DNA of 29,909 bases from an uncultured bacterium (GTDB taxonomy: Bacteria > Pseudomonadota > Alphaproteobacteria > SP197): positions 1 to 29,909 of the forward strand of contig CALLQH010000265.1 in the NCBI GenBank assembly GCA_938014945.1. The letters are read 5' to 3'. The notes beneath the pieces were generated by a model. That model saw only the letters and a program-made list of their open reading frames with translations. It was not told the origin of the DNA and made no database searches. Shown here piece by piece: positions 15,244 through 22,999 of this stretch. Both the position numbers and the translations under genes were made by a program. Each line of letters opens with the position of its first letter. The first letter of the stretch is position 1.

Positions 15244-15636
15244 GTGAATACGCCCTACTACGGTTACGTCTCTCCGTACTCGGCCGGCCTTCGCTGTCGC
15301 TGTCCGCGATGTGGCGAAGGCCGGCTGTTTTCCGGCTTCCTGGCGATCGCGCCCAAGTGCGAGGTCTGCGGCCTGACCCTGGCCCACGAGGATGCCGGCG
15401 ACGGTCCCGCCGTGTTCGTCATCCTGATCTACGGTTTCGTCATGGCCGGGCTCGCGGCCTGGGTCGAACTCTCCTGGGAGCCGCCGTTCTGGGTCCATGC
15501 GGTGATCTTCGTGCCGCTGATCCTGGGCGGCTCGGCGCTGCTGCTGCGTCCCTTCAAGGGGGTCATCGTCGCCCTGCAGTTCCGCCATCGCGTCGCGGGT
15601 TTCGAGAACGAGCCGGACGGCCCGGCGGGGCCCTGA
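15244..15636 (+). CDS. DUF983 family protein
   Basis: The 130-aa protein has an N-terminal zinc-ribbon-like part, with Cys20-x2-Cys23 in CPRCGEGRLF and Cys39-x2-Cys42 in CEVCGL, followed by two membrane helices (about 56-77 and 83-102). This is the DUF983 layout, a family often encoded between ctaE and SURF1 in alphaproteobacteria and suspected of a role in oxidase biogenesis; its exact function is not established. It starts with GTG at 15244, 13 bp after ctaE, with no nearer ATG that would keep both cysteine pairs. Its stop is immediately followed by the SURF1 start codon. Confidence 0.9.
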   Translation: MNTPYYGYVSPYSAGLRCRCPRCGEGRLFSGFLAIAPKCEVCGLTLAHEDAGDGPAVFVILIYGFVMAGLAAWVELSWEPPFWVHAVIFVPLILGGSALLLRPFKGVIVALQFRHRVAGFENEPDGPAGP

Positions 15637-16344
15637 TTGGCCCGCTCCCGTCTTGCCACCACGCTGGTCGCGCTGCCGATCATCGCCCTGCTGATCGCCC
15701 TGGGCAGCTGGCAGCTTCAGCGGCTGGCCTGGAAGGAAGGCCTGATCGCCACCATGGACGCGCGCCTTGCCGAGGCGCCGGTACCGCTTGCCGAGGCGCT
15801 GACGCGCCCGCCCGCCGAACGGGAATGGCAGCGGGTCATGGCCACCGGCACCTTCCTGCATGACCGGCAGGTCGCCATGTACCGCATGTCGGTCGATGGC
15901 GAGCCCGGTTATCTCATCCTGACACCCCTGCGCCTCACCGACGGCCGCACCATCCTGGTCGATCGCGGCTTCGTGCCGCAGGGCCTGGTCGATCCCGACC
16001 TCCGCCCGGGCAGCGAGCCCGCGGGCCAGGTCTGGGTCGTGGGCGTGCTGCGCGGCGGCGAGACCCAGCACACCTTCACCAACGACAACGATCCCGCGAC
16101 CGGCGCCTGGTACTGGTACGACCTGCCCGCGCTGGGCGCGGCGATGGATGTCGACCTGCTGCCTGCGGTGATCCATGCAGACCGCGATCCCGCCGCGACA
16201 TGGCCCGTGGGCGGCCAGGCGATCTTCGCGCCGCGCAACGATCATCTGCAGTACGCGCTCACCTGGTACGGCCTTGCCGGGGTGGCGATCGTCATCTATG
16301 TGCTCCTGCTCGTCAGGCGGCCGGAGCGGAGAGCGAAGCGTTGA
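15637..16344 (+). CDS. SURF1 family oxidase assembly protein
   Basis: Inner-membrane protein that helps insert heme A into subunit I of cytochrome oxidase. The 235-aa product shows the SURF1 plan: helix near each end (about 7-24 and 206-226) with a periplasmic domain between. Motifs are GSWQLQRLAWKE (23-34), the EREWQRVMATGTF segment, TILVDRGFVPQG, and NDHLQYALTWYGLA near the second helix. The only sensible start is TTG at 15637, directly after the DUF983 stop, suggesting translation by reinitiation. Its own stop overlaps the next gene's TTG start (TTGA, 16341-16344). Confidence 0.93.
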   Translation: MARSRLATTLVALPIIALLIALGSWQLQRLAWKEGLIATMDARLAEAPVPLAEALTRPPAEREWQRVMATGTFLHDRQVAMYRMSVDGEPGYLILTPLRLTDGRTILVDRGFVPQGLVDPDLRPGSEPAGQVWVVGVLRGGETQHTFTNDNDPATGAWYWYDLPALGAAMDVDLLPAVIHADRDPAATWPVGGQAIFAPRNDHLQYALTWYGLAGVAIVIYVLLLVRRPERRAKR

Positions 16345-17837
16345 ACCAGCCCTATGCCGAACTGGAACGGCGCTTTGCCGCGCTCGATGCGCTCAAGGGC
16401 GCATCGGCCGTGCTCGGCTGGGACCGCGAGGTGATGATGCCTGCCGGGGCTGCCGCCGCGCGCGCCGAGCAGCTTGCCGCCCTGGGCCAGGTCTGCCACG
16501 CCCGCATCGCCGATCCCGAACTCGCCGACTTGCTGGACGCCGCCGAACAGGACACCGCCCATCTCGACGGCTGGCAGGCGGCCAACCTCGCCCACATGCG
16601 CCGCACCTGGCGCCACGAAACGGCGCTGGACGCCGGCCTCGTCGAGGCCATCTCGCGCGCCCAGTCGCGCTCGATCGAGGCCTGGATGGCGGCCCGTCCC
16701 GCCGCCGATTTCGCCGCCTTCCTGCCTGCCTTCGAGGAGATCGTTGCCCTGTCCCGCGAGGCCGCGGCCGCCAAGGGCACGGCGCTCTCCAAGGCGCCCT
16801 GGGATGCGCTGCTCGACGCCTACGAGGATTCGCTCTCGGGCGAGGAGATCGACGCCCTCTTCGACCGTCTCGCCACCGCCCTGCCACCGATCCGCGAGCA
16901 GGCCATGGCCGCCCAGGCGGCCCGGCCCGCGCCCATCGAACCCCAGGGTCCGTTTCCGGCGGAGCGGCAGAAGAAACTCGGCGAGCGGTTGATGGCGCTG
17001 GCCGGCTTCGACTTCGCCCACGGCCGTCTCGACACCAGCGCCCATCCCTTCACGGGCGGCGTCTATGGCGACGTGCGCATCACCACGCGTTTCGATGAGG
17101 CCGATTTCACCTCCTCCATCATGGCCGTGATGCACGAGACCGGCCACGCCCTCTACGAGCAGGGCCGCCCGGCCGACTGGGCCGCCCAGCCCGTGGGCGA
17201 GGCGGCCAACATGACCATGCACGAAAGCCAGTCCCTGCTGGTGGAGATGCAGGCCGCGCGCAGCCCGCAGTTCCTGGCCTTCGCCGCGCCCATGATCGCG
17301 CAGGAACTGGGCGGGGAGGGGCAGGCCTTCAGCGCCGGGAACCTCCATGCGCTGGCCACGCGCGTGGCGCCGGGCTGCATCCGCGTCGATGCCGACGAGC
17401 TGCACTACCCCTTCCACATCGTCCTGCGCACAAGGCTGGAGCGCGCCCTGATCGCGGGCGATCTGGCGCCTGCAGACCTGCCCGGCGCCTGGAACGAGGC
17501 CATGGCCGAACTGGTCGGCATCACGCCGCCCGACGACCGGCTGGGCTGCCTGCAGGACATCCACTGGCCCATGGGCGCCTTCGGATACTTCCCGACCTAC
17601 ACCCTGGGCGCGCTCGCCGCGGCCCAGCTCTTTGCCGCCGCCACGGCGCAGGACAGCGACATCCTGCCCGGCCTGGAGCGGGGTGATTTCTCGCCCCTGC
17701 TCACCTGGCTGCGCCACAACATCCATCGCCACGGGGCGCGCCTTTCGACGCAGGAGCTGCTCAGTGCGGCCACCGGCGGCCCGCTTTCCACCGCGGCCTT
17801 CGAAGCCCATCTCGCCCGCCGTTATCTGGACGGATAA
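16341..17837 (+). CDS. Carboxypeptidase of the M32 (Taq) family
   Basis: Metal-dependent cytosolic carboxypeptidase. The 498-aa length is typical. The HExxH motif is HETGH (265-269), with the downstream metal-binding glutamate in MHESQSLLVE. The N-terminal region LERRFAALDALKGASAVLGW and the C-terminal FGYFPTYTLGALAAAQLF are family hallmarks. The start is TTG at 16341, overlapping the SURF1 stop; starting there gives the expected N-terminus, and no ATG or GTG lies nearby in frame without losing conserved sequence. It sits between oxidase assembly genes and thrC; no functional link is known, so the position is probably operon convenience. Confidence 0.94.
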   Translation: MNQPYAELERRFAALDALKGASAVLGWDREVMMPAGAAAARAEQLAALGQVCHARIADPELADLLDAAEQDTAHLDGWQAANLAHMRRTWRHETALDAGLVEAISRAQSRSIEAWMAARPAADFAAFLPAFEEIVALSREAAAAKGTALSKAPWDALLDAYEDSLSGEEIDALFDRLATALPPIREQAMAAQAARPAPIEPQGPFPAERQKKLGERLMALAGFDFAHGRLDTSAHPFTGGVYGDVRITTRFDEADFTSSIMAVMHETGHALYEQGRPADWAAQPVGEAANMTMHESQSLLVEMQAARSPQFLAFAAPMIAQELGGEGQAFSAGNLHALATRVAPGCIRVDADELHYPFHIVLRTRLERALIAGDLAPADLPGAWNEAMAELVGITPPDDRLGCLQDIHWPMGAFGYFPTYTLGALAAAQLFAAATAQDSDILPGLERGDFSPLLTWLRHNIHRHGARLSTQELLSAATGGPLSTAAFEAHLARRYLDG

Positions 17838-17841
17838 GCCC

Positions 17842-19233
17842 ATGCGCTACCTCTCCACGCGGGGCGATGCCCCGGTCCTGGATTTCGAGGATACCCTGCT
17901 TGCCGGCCTCGCCGACGATGGCGGCCTCTATCTTCCCGAGTCATGGCCGCAGCTTTCGCCCGAGCAGTTCCGCGCCATGGCCGGACTCGACTATCCCGCC
18001 ATCGCCGCCCGCGTCATGGCGCCGTATGTCGAGGGCTGGATCACCCTTGAGGAGCTGGAGGCCATGGCGCGCGAGGCCTATGCCGGCTTCGATCACAGCG
18101 CCATCGTTCCCATGGTGCAGAGCGGCGACAACGACTGGCTGCTGGAGCTCTTCCACGGCCCCACGCTCGCCTTCAAGGACCTGGCGCTGCAGCTTCTGGG
18201 TCGTCTCTTCGACCGCGCCCTGGAGCGGCGCGACCGCCGCATCACCGTCGTCGGTGCGACCTCGGGCGATACCGGTTCGGCGGCCATCGCGGGCCTTGCC
18301 GGGCGCGAGCGCATCGACATCGTCATCCTGTTCCCCCACGGCCGGGTGAGCGAGGTGCAGCGGCGCCAGATGACGACGGTGGATGCCGCCAACGTGCGCT
18401 GCGTCGCGGTCGAGGGAACGTTCGACGACTGTCAGGCGTTGGTGAAATCCATGTTTGCCGATCGTCCCTTCCGCGAGCGCATCGGCCTTGCCGCCGTCAA
18501 TTCGATCAACTGGGCGCGCGTCATGGCCCAGGCGGCCTATTACGTCGCGTCCGCCGTGCGATTGGGCGCGCCCGACCGGGAGATCGCTTTTTCGGTGCCC
18601 TCGGCCAACTTCGGGGCTTCGTTTGCGGGCCACGTCGCCCGCTCCATGGGCCTGCCGATTCACCGTATCGTGGTGGCGACCAACGCCAACGACATCCTCG
18701 CCCGCTTCCTCGAGTCGGGCGAGTACCGCACCGCCGGGGTCACGCCCACCCTGTCGCCCAGCATGGACATCCAGGTCTCCAGCAACTTCGAGCGCATGCT
18801 GTTCGAGGCGCACGGCCGCGATGCCGGGTCGACGCGCGGCCTGATGGACCGCCTGAAGCAGTCCGGCGGATTCACGGTGGAGCCTGAGCCCATGGCGGTA
18901 ATGCGCGGGCTGATGTCCGGCCACCGCAGCGATGATGACGCGATTCGCGCCGAAATCCGCCGTATGGAGCGCGAAACCGGCATCGTCATCGATCCCCACA
19001 CCGCCTGCGGCACGGCCGCGGCGCGCAAGGCCGGCATCGCGCCGGAGATCCCGGTCATCACCCACGCCCAGGCCCATCCGGCCAAGTTCCCCGATGCCGT
19101 TGCCTCGGCCATCGGCCGGCCACCGGCGGTGCCGGAACGGCTGCAGCGGGTCATGGAACTGCCCGAACATGTGACGGTCTTGCCAAACGACCTTTCCGCC
19201 GTGCAGGGTTTCATCACCAGCAATCAGAGGTAG
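17842..19233 (+). CDS. thrC: Threonine synthase
   Basis: PLP enzyme that converts O-phosphohomoserine to threonine, the last step of threonine biosynthesis. The 463-aa protein has the N-terminal YLSTRGDAP of the family, the PLP lysine Lys112 in HGPTLAFKDLALQLLG, the phosphate-binding VGATSGDTGSAA and the FSVPSANFGASFAG segment. The length fits the longer fungal and proteobacterial class. The ATG at 17842 comes 4 bases after the M32 stop. The M16 peptidase gene follows after 8 bp. The preceding pathway enzyme, homoserine kinase, is encoded in a separate operon at 22996-23958. Confidence 0.97.
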   Translation: MRYLSTRGDAPVLDFEDTLLAGLADDGGLYLPESWPQLSPEQFRAMAGLDYPAIAARVMAPYVEGWITLEELEAMAREAYAGFDHSAIVPMVQSGDNDWLLELFHGPTLAFKDLALQLLGRLFDRALERRDRRITVVGATSGDTGSAAIAGLAGRERIDIVILFPHGRVSEVQRRQMTTVDAANVRCVAVEGTFDDCQALVKSMFADRPFRERIGLAAVNSINWARVMAQAAYYVASAVRLGAPDREIAFSVPSANFGASFAGHVARSMGLPIHRIVVATNANDILARFLESGEYRTAGVTPTLSPSMDIQVSSNFERMLFEAHGRDAGSTRGLMDRLKQSGGFTVEPEPMAVMRGLMSGHRSDDDAIRAEIRRMERETGIVIDPHTACGTAAARKAGIAPEIPVITHAQAHPAKFPDAVASAIGRPPAVPERLQRVMELPEHVTVLPNDLSAVQGFITSNQR

Positions 19234-19241
19234 GGAGCCGT

Positions 19242-20501
19242 ATGAGTTTCGAAATTACGACGCTCGACAGCGGAATGCGCGTGGTGACCGACGCCATCGA
19301 AGGCGTCGAGAGTGCCGCGGTGGGCGTCTGGGTCGATGTCGGCGCGCGTGACGAGCCTGCCGAACTCAACGGCATTTCCCATCTCCTGGAGCACATGGCC
19401 TTCAAAGGCACGGAGCGGCGCGACGCCATGGCGATCGCCCAGGAGATCGAGGACGTCGGCGGCCATGTGAACGCCTACACCTCGCGCGAACACACCGCCT
19501 TCTTCGCCCGGGTGCTGAAAGACGACGTGCCGCTGGCCGTCGACATGCTCTCGGACATCCTCCAGCACTCCACCTTCCTGGAGGAGGAACTGGAAAAGGA
19601 ACGCTGGGTGGTGATGCAGGAAATCGCCCAGGTTCACGACACGCCCGACGACCTGGTCTTCGACCTGTTCCAGGAGAAGGCCTATCCCGACCAGCCGCTC
19701 GGCCGCTCGATTCTCGGCACCTCGAAAGGGGTGGAGGGCTTCCAGCGGGCCTCGCTCGCCGACTTCCAGAGCCGCTTCTACACCGCCGATTCGATGATCC
19801 TCTCGGCCGCAGGTGCGGTCGATCACGACGCCATCGTGCGCATGGCCGAAAGCCAGTTCGGCAATCTGCGGCGGCGCAACGGCCATGTCGCGGAGGCCGC
19901 GGTCTACGGCGGCGGGGACGTCGAGCATGAGGACGATGTCGAGCAGGTGCACCTGATCCTGGGCTTCGACGGTGTCGGCTACCGCGATCCCGACTATTTC
20001 CCCATCCAGGTGCTCACCGGCGCGCTCGGCGGCGGCATGTCCTCGCGCCTCTTCCAGGAGGTGCGCGAAAAGCGGGGACTGGCCTACAGCATCTTTGCCT
20101 TCCATTCCTCCTACGTCGACGGCGGCCTGTTCGGCGTCTATGCCGGCTGCGCCGACGAGGATGCCGACGAGGTCGCGGTGCTCGTCGCCGACGAGCTGAA
20201 ACGCTCGACCGACGGCATCAGCGAAGGCGAACTCAACCGCGCCCGCACCCAGATCAAGGCGGGGCTGCTGATGTCGCGGGAAAGCACCTCCACGCGCTGC
20301 GAGAACGCCGCGCGCCAGATCCTGATCCACGGCCGCCATCTGCCCCAGGAGGAGATCGTCGAGCGCCTCGATGCGGTGACCACCGCCGACATGCGCCGCT
20401 GCGCCGAACGCCTGTTCTGCGCGGGCAAGCCCACCGTCTCCACCATCGGGCCGAAGGCAGGCCTGGGCCAGTACGAGCGCATCGCCGCCCGTTTGTCCTG
20501 A
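19242..20501 (+). CDS. M16 family zinc peptidase (mitochondrial processing peptidase-like)
   Basis: Metallopeptidase of the pitrilysin M16 family, related to the mitochondrial processing peptidase beta subunit. The 419-aa protein has the inverted zinc motif HLLEHMAFKGT (His47, Glu50, His51) and a downstream glutamate in ERWVVMQEIAQ for the third metal contact, so the catalytic half is intact. The C-terminal half carries the usual GGGMSSRLFQEVREKRGLAY motif. No signal peptide is visible. It lies 8 bp after thrC and 8 bp before a GNAT gene, an arrangement common in alphaproteobacteria. Its physiological substrate is not shown by the sequence. Confidence 0.94.
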   Translation: MSFEITTLDSGMRVVTDAIEGVESAAVGVWVDVGARDEPAELNGISHLLEHMAFKGTERRDAMAIAQEIEDVGGHVNAYTSREHTAFFARVLKDDVPLAVDMLSDILQHSTFLEEELEKERWVVMQEIAQVHDTPDDLVFDLFQEKAYPDQPLGRSILGTSKGVEGFQRASLADFQSRFYTADSMILSAAGAVDHDAIVRMAESQFGNLRRRNGHVAEAAVYGGGDVEHEDDVEQVHLILGFDGVGYRDPDYFPIQVLTGALGGGMSSRLFQEVREKRGLAYSIFAFHSSYVDGGLFGVYAGCADEDADEVAVLVADELKRSTDGISEGELNRARTQIKAGLLMSRESTSTRCENAARQILIHGRHLPQEEIVERLDAVTTADMRRCAERLFCAGKPTVSTIGPKAGLGQYERIAARLS

Positions 20502-20509
20502 CGGCGGAA

Positions 20510-21109
20510 ATGTTCACGCTCCTGCGCCGCCAGACCTCCGATGCCGCGGCGCCGTTGCTGGAAGGCCCGCGCGTGGTGCTGCGGCCGCCGCGCATGGACG
20601 ATTGGGCGGGCTGGGCCGAACTGCGCGGCGAAAGCCGCGATTTCCTCACACCATGGGAGCCCGCCTGGCCGCGCGACGCGCTGGGCCAGACCGCCTTCCG
20701 CCGCCGCTTGCGCCAGATGCAGCGCGAACGCTCCGCGGGCGAGGCCTATGGCCTGTTCGTCACATCAGCTGAAAGCGGCGCGGTGCTGGGCGGCATCACG
20801 GTCTCCGACATCCGCCGCGGCGTCGCCCAGACGGCGACGCTGGGCTACTGGATGGGCGCGCGTCACGCCCGCCAGGGCTACATGACAGAGGCCATCGCCA
20901 CTCTGCTGCCCTTTGTCTTCGTCACCCTGGGCCTGCACCGGCTGGAAGCGGCCTGCGTGCCCCAGAACGAGCCGTCCAGGCGCCTGCTGGAGAAATCAGG
21001 CTTCCGCCAGGAGGGGCTGGCGCGGGCCTACCTGAAGATCGACGGCCAGTGGCGCGATCACCTGCTGTTTGCCCAGCTCGAAAGCGAGTGGCGCAACCGC
21101 AGGCGTTAG
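20510..21109 (+). CDS. GNAT acetyltransferase, RimJ-like
   Basis: Acetyl-CoA-dependent N-acetyltransferase of the RimJ/RimL type (199 aa). Visible features are the N-terminal LEGPRVVLRPPRMDDW, the acetyl-CoA pyrophosphate-binding loop ARHARQGYMTEAI (around 117-129) and the C-terminal LHRLEAACVPQNEPSRRLLEKSGF-type helix-strand unit. In E. coli RimJ acetylates ribosomal protein S5; whether this protein has that target is inference, since the subfamily contains many substrates. It is the last gene of the long oxidase-thrC transcription unit. Its stop codon TAG (21107-21109) lies inside the first base pairs of a long hairpin. Confidence 0.88.
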   Translation: MFTLLRRQTSDAAAPLLEGPRVVLRPPRMDDWAGWAELRGESRDFLTPWEPAWPRDALGQTAFRRRLRQMQRERSAGEAYGLFVTSAESGAVLGGITVSDIRRGVAQTATLGYWMGARHARQGYMTEAIATLLPFVFVTLGLHRLEAACVPQNEPSRRLLEKSGFRQEGLARAYLKIDGQWRDHLLFAQLESEWRNRRR

Positions 21110-21170
21110 ACCGGATCACGATCACCCGGAACCATTCCATGGTTCCGGGTGATCGTGTGAATCCGGTCTA
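21107..21170. repeat. Long imperfect hairpin at the end of the acetyltransferase gene
   Basis: Arms 21107-21134 and 21140-21170 pair over 28 bp around the loop TTCCA; the only defect is a 3-base bulge (TGA) in the right arm. The stop codon of the upstream gene is part of the left arm. There is no T-run, so this is not a classical terminator. It is followed 13 bp later by a second hairpin of similar design. Confidence 0.8.
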
Positions 21171-21183
21171 CATCAACAAAATC

Positions 21184-21243
21184 GAGCAAATTCACATCCT
21201 TCAGCCCAATCGCAATGCGATTCCGCTGAAGGATGATTTGCTC
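21184..21243. repeat. Second hairpin, overlapping the YqgE stop codon
   Basis: Arms 21184-21205 and 21225-21243 pair over 19 bp with a 3-base bulge (TCA) in the left arm. The loop contains its own small hairpin, AATCGC and GCGATT (21208-21222). The last base is the first base of the YqgE stop on the minus strand. The bulge sits in a module ATTCACA shared, inverted, with the neighbouring hairpin, so the two probably belong to one repeat family. Confidence 0.8.
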
Positions 21244-21818
21244 TAGTTGGGCCGGCCGCTGCCGCCGATGTCGGTGGAGAGCAGGGCGGGGTCGATGCCG
21301 ATCTTGGAGAGGGCCTTGTGCCACTTGGCGTCGAGGTTCCCGCCGAACAGCAGGTCCTCGTCGGCATCGCAGGTCAGCCAGCCGTTGGCCTGGATCTCGG
21401 CATCGAGCTGGCCCGGCGCCCAGCCGGCGTAACCCAGGGCGAGCAGGGAACGGCGCGGGCCGCCGCCCGCCGCCATGGCGCGCAGCACGTCGACCGTGGC
21501 GGTGAGCGCCACGCCGCCGGTGATCGTCAGGGTGCCGTCGTGCTGGTAATCGTCGGAATGGAGGACGAAGCCGCGCCCGGTCTCGACCGGGCCGCCGAAA
21601 TGCATGCGGATGGCCTCGCCCGTGTTGCCGCCGGAAATGCCGAGCTGCTCCAGCATGTCCTCGAAGGAAAGATCGTCGAGCGGCTTGTTGACCACCAGGC
21701 CCATGGCGCCGTCGGAACTGTGGGCGCAGAGATAGATCAGGCTGCGGTCGAAACGCGGATCGCCGATCGTCGGCATCGCGATCAGGCAGCGTCCTTCCAG
21801 ATAGGTGTCATCGACCAT
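21243..21818 (-). CDS. YqgE/AlgH (DUF179) family protein
   Basis: The 191-aa cytosolic protein matches the YqgE/AlgH family: YLEGRCLIAMPTIGDPRFDR (6-25), the YLCAHSSDGAMGLVVNKP segment, RMHFGGPVETGRGFVLHSDD, and LALGYAGWAPGQLDAEI. Members are conserved in proteobacteria; the biochemical role is not established, though AlgH was first linked to alginate regulation in Pseudomonas. The ATG at 21818 was chosen because it gives the family N-terminus and follows AGGGA on the minus strand; the longer open frame upstream is antisense to the peroxiredoxin gene. The gene converges on the acetyltransferase and diverges from the peroxiredoxin. Confidence 0.92.
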   Translation of the reverse strand: MVDDTYLEGRCLIAMPTIGDPRFDRSLIYLCAHSSDGAMGLVVNKPLDDLSFEDMLEQLGISGGNTGEAIRMHFGGPVETGRGFVLHSDDYQHDGTLTITGGVALTATVDVLRAMAAGGGPRRSLLALGYAGWAPGQLDAEIQANGWLTCDADEDLLFGGNLDAKWHKALSKIGIDPALLSTDIGGSGRPN

Positions 21819-21919
21819 GGCCTGTTCCCTGGCTCTTGCTCCGTGTCTCCCGCCCCCCGGCAAGGATATGAGGATACAGCCTCCGTGGGGCAAGGTCAGC
21901 CTCCGCGCAGCAAAGATGG

Positions 21920-21948
21920 CTTGAGACGGGACCATCACGGGGCCATAT
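21920..21948 (+). promoter_or_regulatory. Probable promoter of the peroxiredoxin gene
   Basis: CTTGAG (21920-21925) and CCATAT (21943-21948), separated by 17 bp, each match 5 of 6 bases of the alphaproteobacterial CTTGAC/CTATAT promoter pattern. Transcription would start about 45 bp before the ATG at 22000. No operator-like palindrome is obvious next to it. Confidence 0.5.
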
Positions 21949-21999
21949 CTGTGGTCCGGCGGCTGCGTCCGCCACGCATTCGCATCAGGGAGTCCCAGA

Positions 22000-22482
22000 A
22001 TGACCATCAAAGTTGGCGATCGCATGCCTTCGGGCACCATGCACACCATGACCGACAGCGGCCCCGCGCCGGTCAGCACCGACGAGCTCTTCAAGGGCAA
22101 GAAGGTGGTGCTGTTCTCCGTTCCCGGCGCCTTCACGCCCACCTGCTCGGCCAAGCACCTGCCCGGTTTCGTCAGCAAGGCCGGTGATCTCAAGGCCAAG
22201 GGTGTCGACACCATCGCCTGCATGGCGGTGAACGATGCCTTTGTCATGGGCGCCTGGGGCAAGGATCAGGGCACCGGCGACAAGGTCACCATGCTGGCCG
22301 ACGGCAGCGCCGAGTATTCCAAGAAGCTGGGTCTGGAGACCGATCTCAGCGGCTACGGCATGGGCGTGCGCGGCAAGCGCTTCTCCCTGCTGGTCGATGA
22401 CGGCGTCGTCAAGGCGGTCAACGTCGACGAGGGCGAGTTCAAGGCGACCAGCGCCGAGGCCATGCTCGAACAGCTCGGCTGA
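22000..22482 (+). CDS. Peroxiredoxin, PRX5 type
   Basis: Thiol peroxidase that reduces hydrogen peroxide and organic hydroperoxides. The 160-aa length and PGAFTPTCSAKHLPGF motif (42-57) are those of the PRX5 subfamily. Cys49 is the peroxidatic cysteine, with Thr46 in the conserved TPTC loop. Cys74 in DTIACMAVND is the common second cysteine of this subfamily; no further resolving cysteine is present, so reduction by glutathione and glutaredoxin or by thioredoxin is likely. The gene stands alone with its own promoter and terminator. It makes a clear contrast with the cysteine-less Prx-like domain at 6362-7534. Confidence 0.95.
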   Translation: MTIKVGDRMPSGTMHTMTDSGPAPVSTDELFKGKKVVLFSVPGAFTPTCSAKHLPGFVSKAGDLKAKGVDTIACMAVNDAFVMGAWGKDQGTGDKVTMLADGSAEYSKKLGLETDLSGYGMGVRGKRFSLLVDDGVVKAVNVDEGEFKATSAEAMLEQLG

Positions 22483-22503
22483 TCGTTCCCGATACGCATG
22501 GAG

Positions 22504-22538
22504 GGGCCGCGGGCAATCGCCTGCGGCCCTTTGCCTTT
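22504..22538 (+). terminator. Intrinsic terminator after the peroxiredoxin gene
   Basis: An 11-bp stem GGGCCGCGGGC/GCCTGCGGCCC (one G-T wobble) around the loop AATC at 22504-22529 is followed by TTTGCCTTT. It lies 22 bp after the peroxiredoxin stop and before the convergent end of rnhA. Confidence 0.75.
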
Positions 22539-22549
22539 GGGGGCAGATC

Positions 22550-22999
22550 TCAGCGCTTGAAGGGGGCCATGCCCTCGCGGGCCAGTTCGTCGGCCCGCTC
22601 GTTGCCCGGATTGCCGTCGTGGCCCTTCACCCAGTGCCAGGTGATCTCGTGGCGTGTGGTGGCTTCGTCGAGCGCGCGCCACAGGTCCTCGTTCTTCACG
22701 GGCTTCTTCGCGGCGGTCTTCCAGCCGTTTTTCTTCCATTTGGCGAGCCAGCCCATGATGCCGTCGCGCACATAGGTGCTGTCGGTATAGAGGTCGACGG
22801 TGCTCGGCCGCTTCAGGGATTCCAGGGCGCGGATCGCGGCCGTCATCTCCATGCGGTTGTTGGTCGTGGCGGCCTCGCCGCCTTTGAGCTCCTTGGTCAG
22901 ACCGTTCCACGACAGCAGCGCGCCCCAGCCGCCGGGCCCGGGATTTCCCGAACAGGCGCCGTCGGTGTGGATCTCGATGACCGGCTTTTCCCCGCTCAT
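22550..22999 (-). CDS. rnhA: Ribonuclease HI
   Basis: Endonuclease that cuts the RNA strand of RNA-DNA hybrids, acting in the cytosol on R-loops and Okazaki primers. The 149-aa protein has the full active site: Asp13 (HTDGACSGNPGPGGWG), Glu51 (NNRMEMTAAIRAL), Asp73 (LYTDSTYV), Asp137 (GNERADELA) and the auxiliary His127 (VKGHDGNPGN). All are offset by exactly three residues from the E. coli enzyme. The start at 22999 overlaps the thrB stop as ATGA, so translation is probably coupled. It is the third gene of the ispH-thrB-rnhA operon, an order known from other alphaproteobacteria. Confidence 0.97.
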   Translation of the reverse strand: MSGEKPVIEIHTDGACSGNPGPGGWGALLSWNGLTKELKGGEAATTNNRMEMTAAIRALESLKRPSTVDLYTDSTYVRDGIMGWLAKWKKNGWKTAAKKPVKNEDLWRALDEATTRHEITWHWVKGHDGNPGNERADELAREGMAPFKR

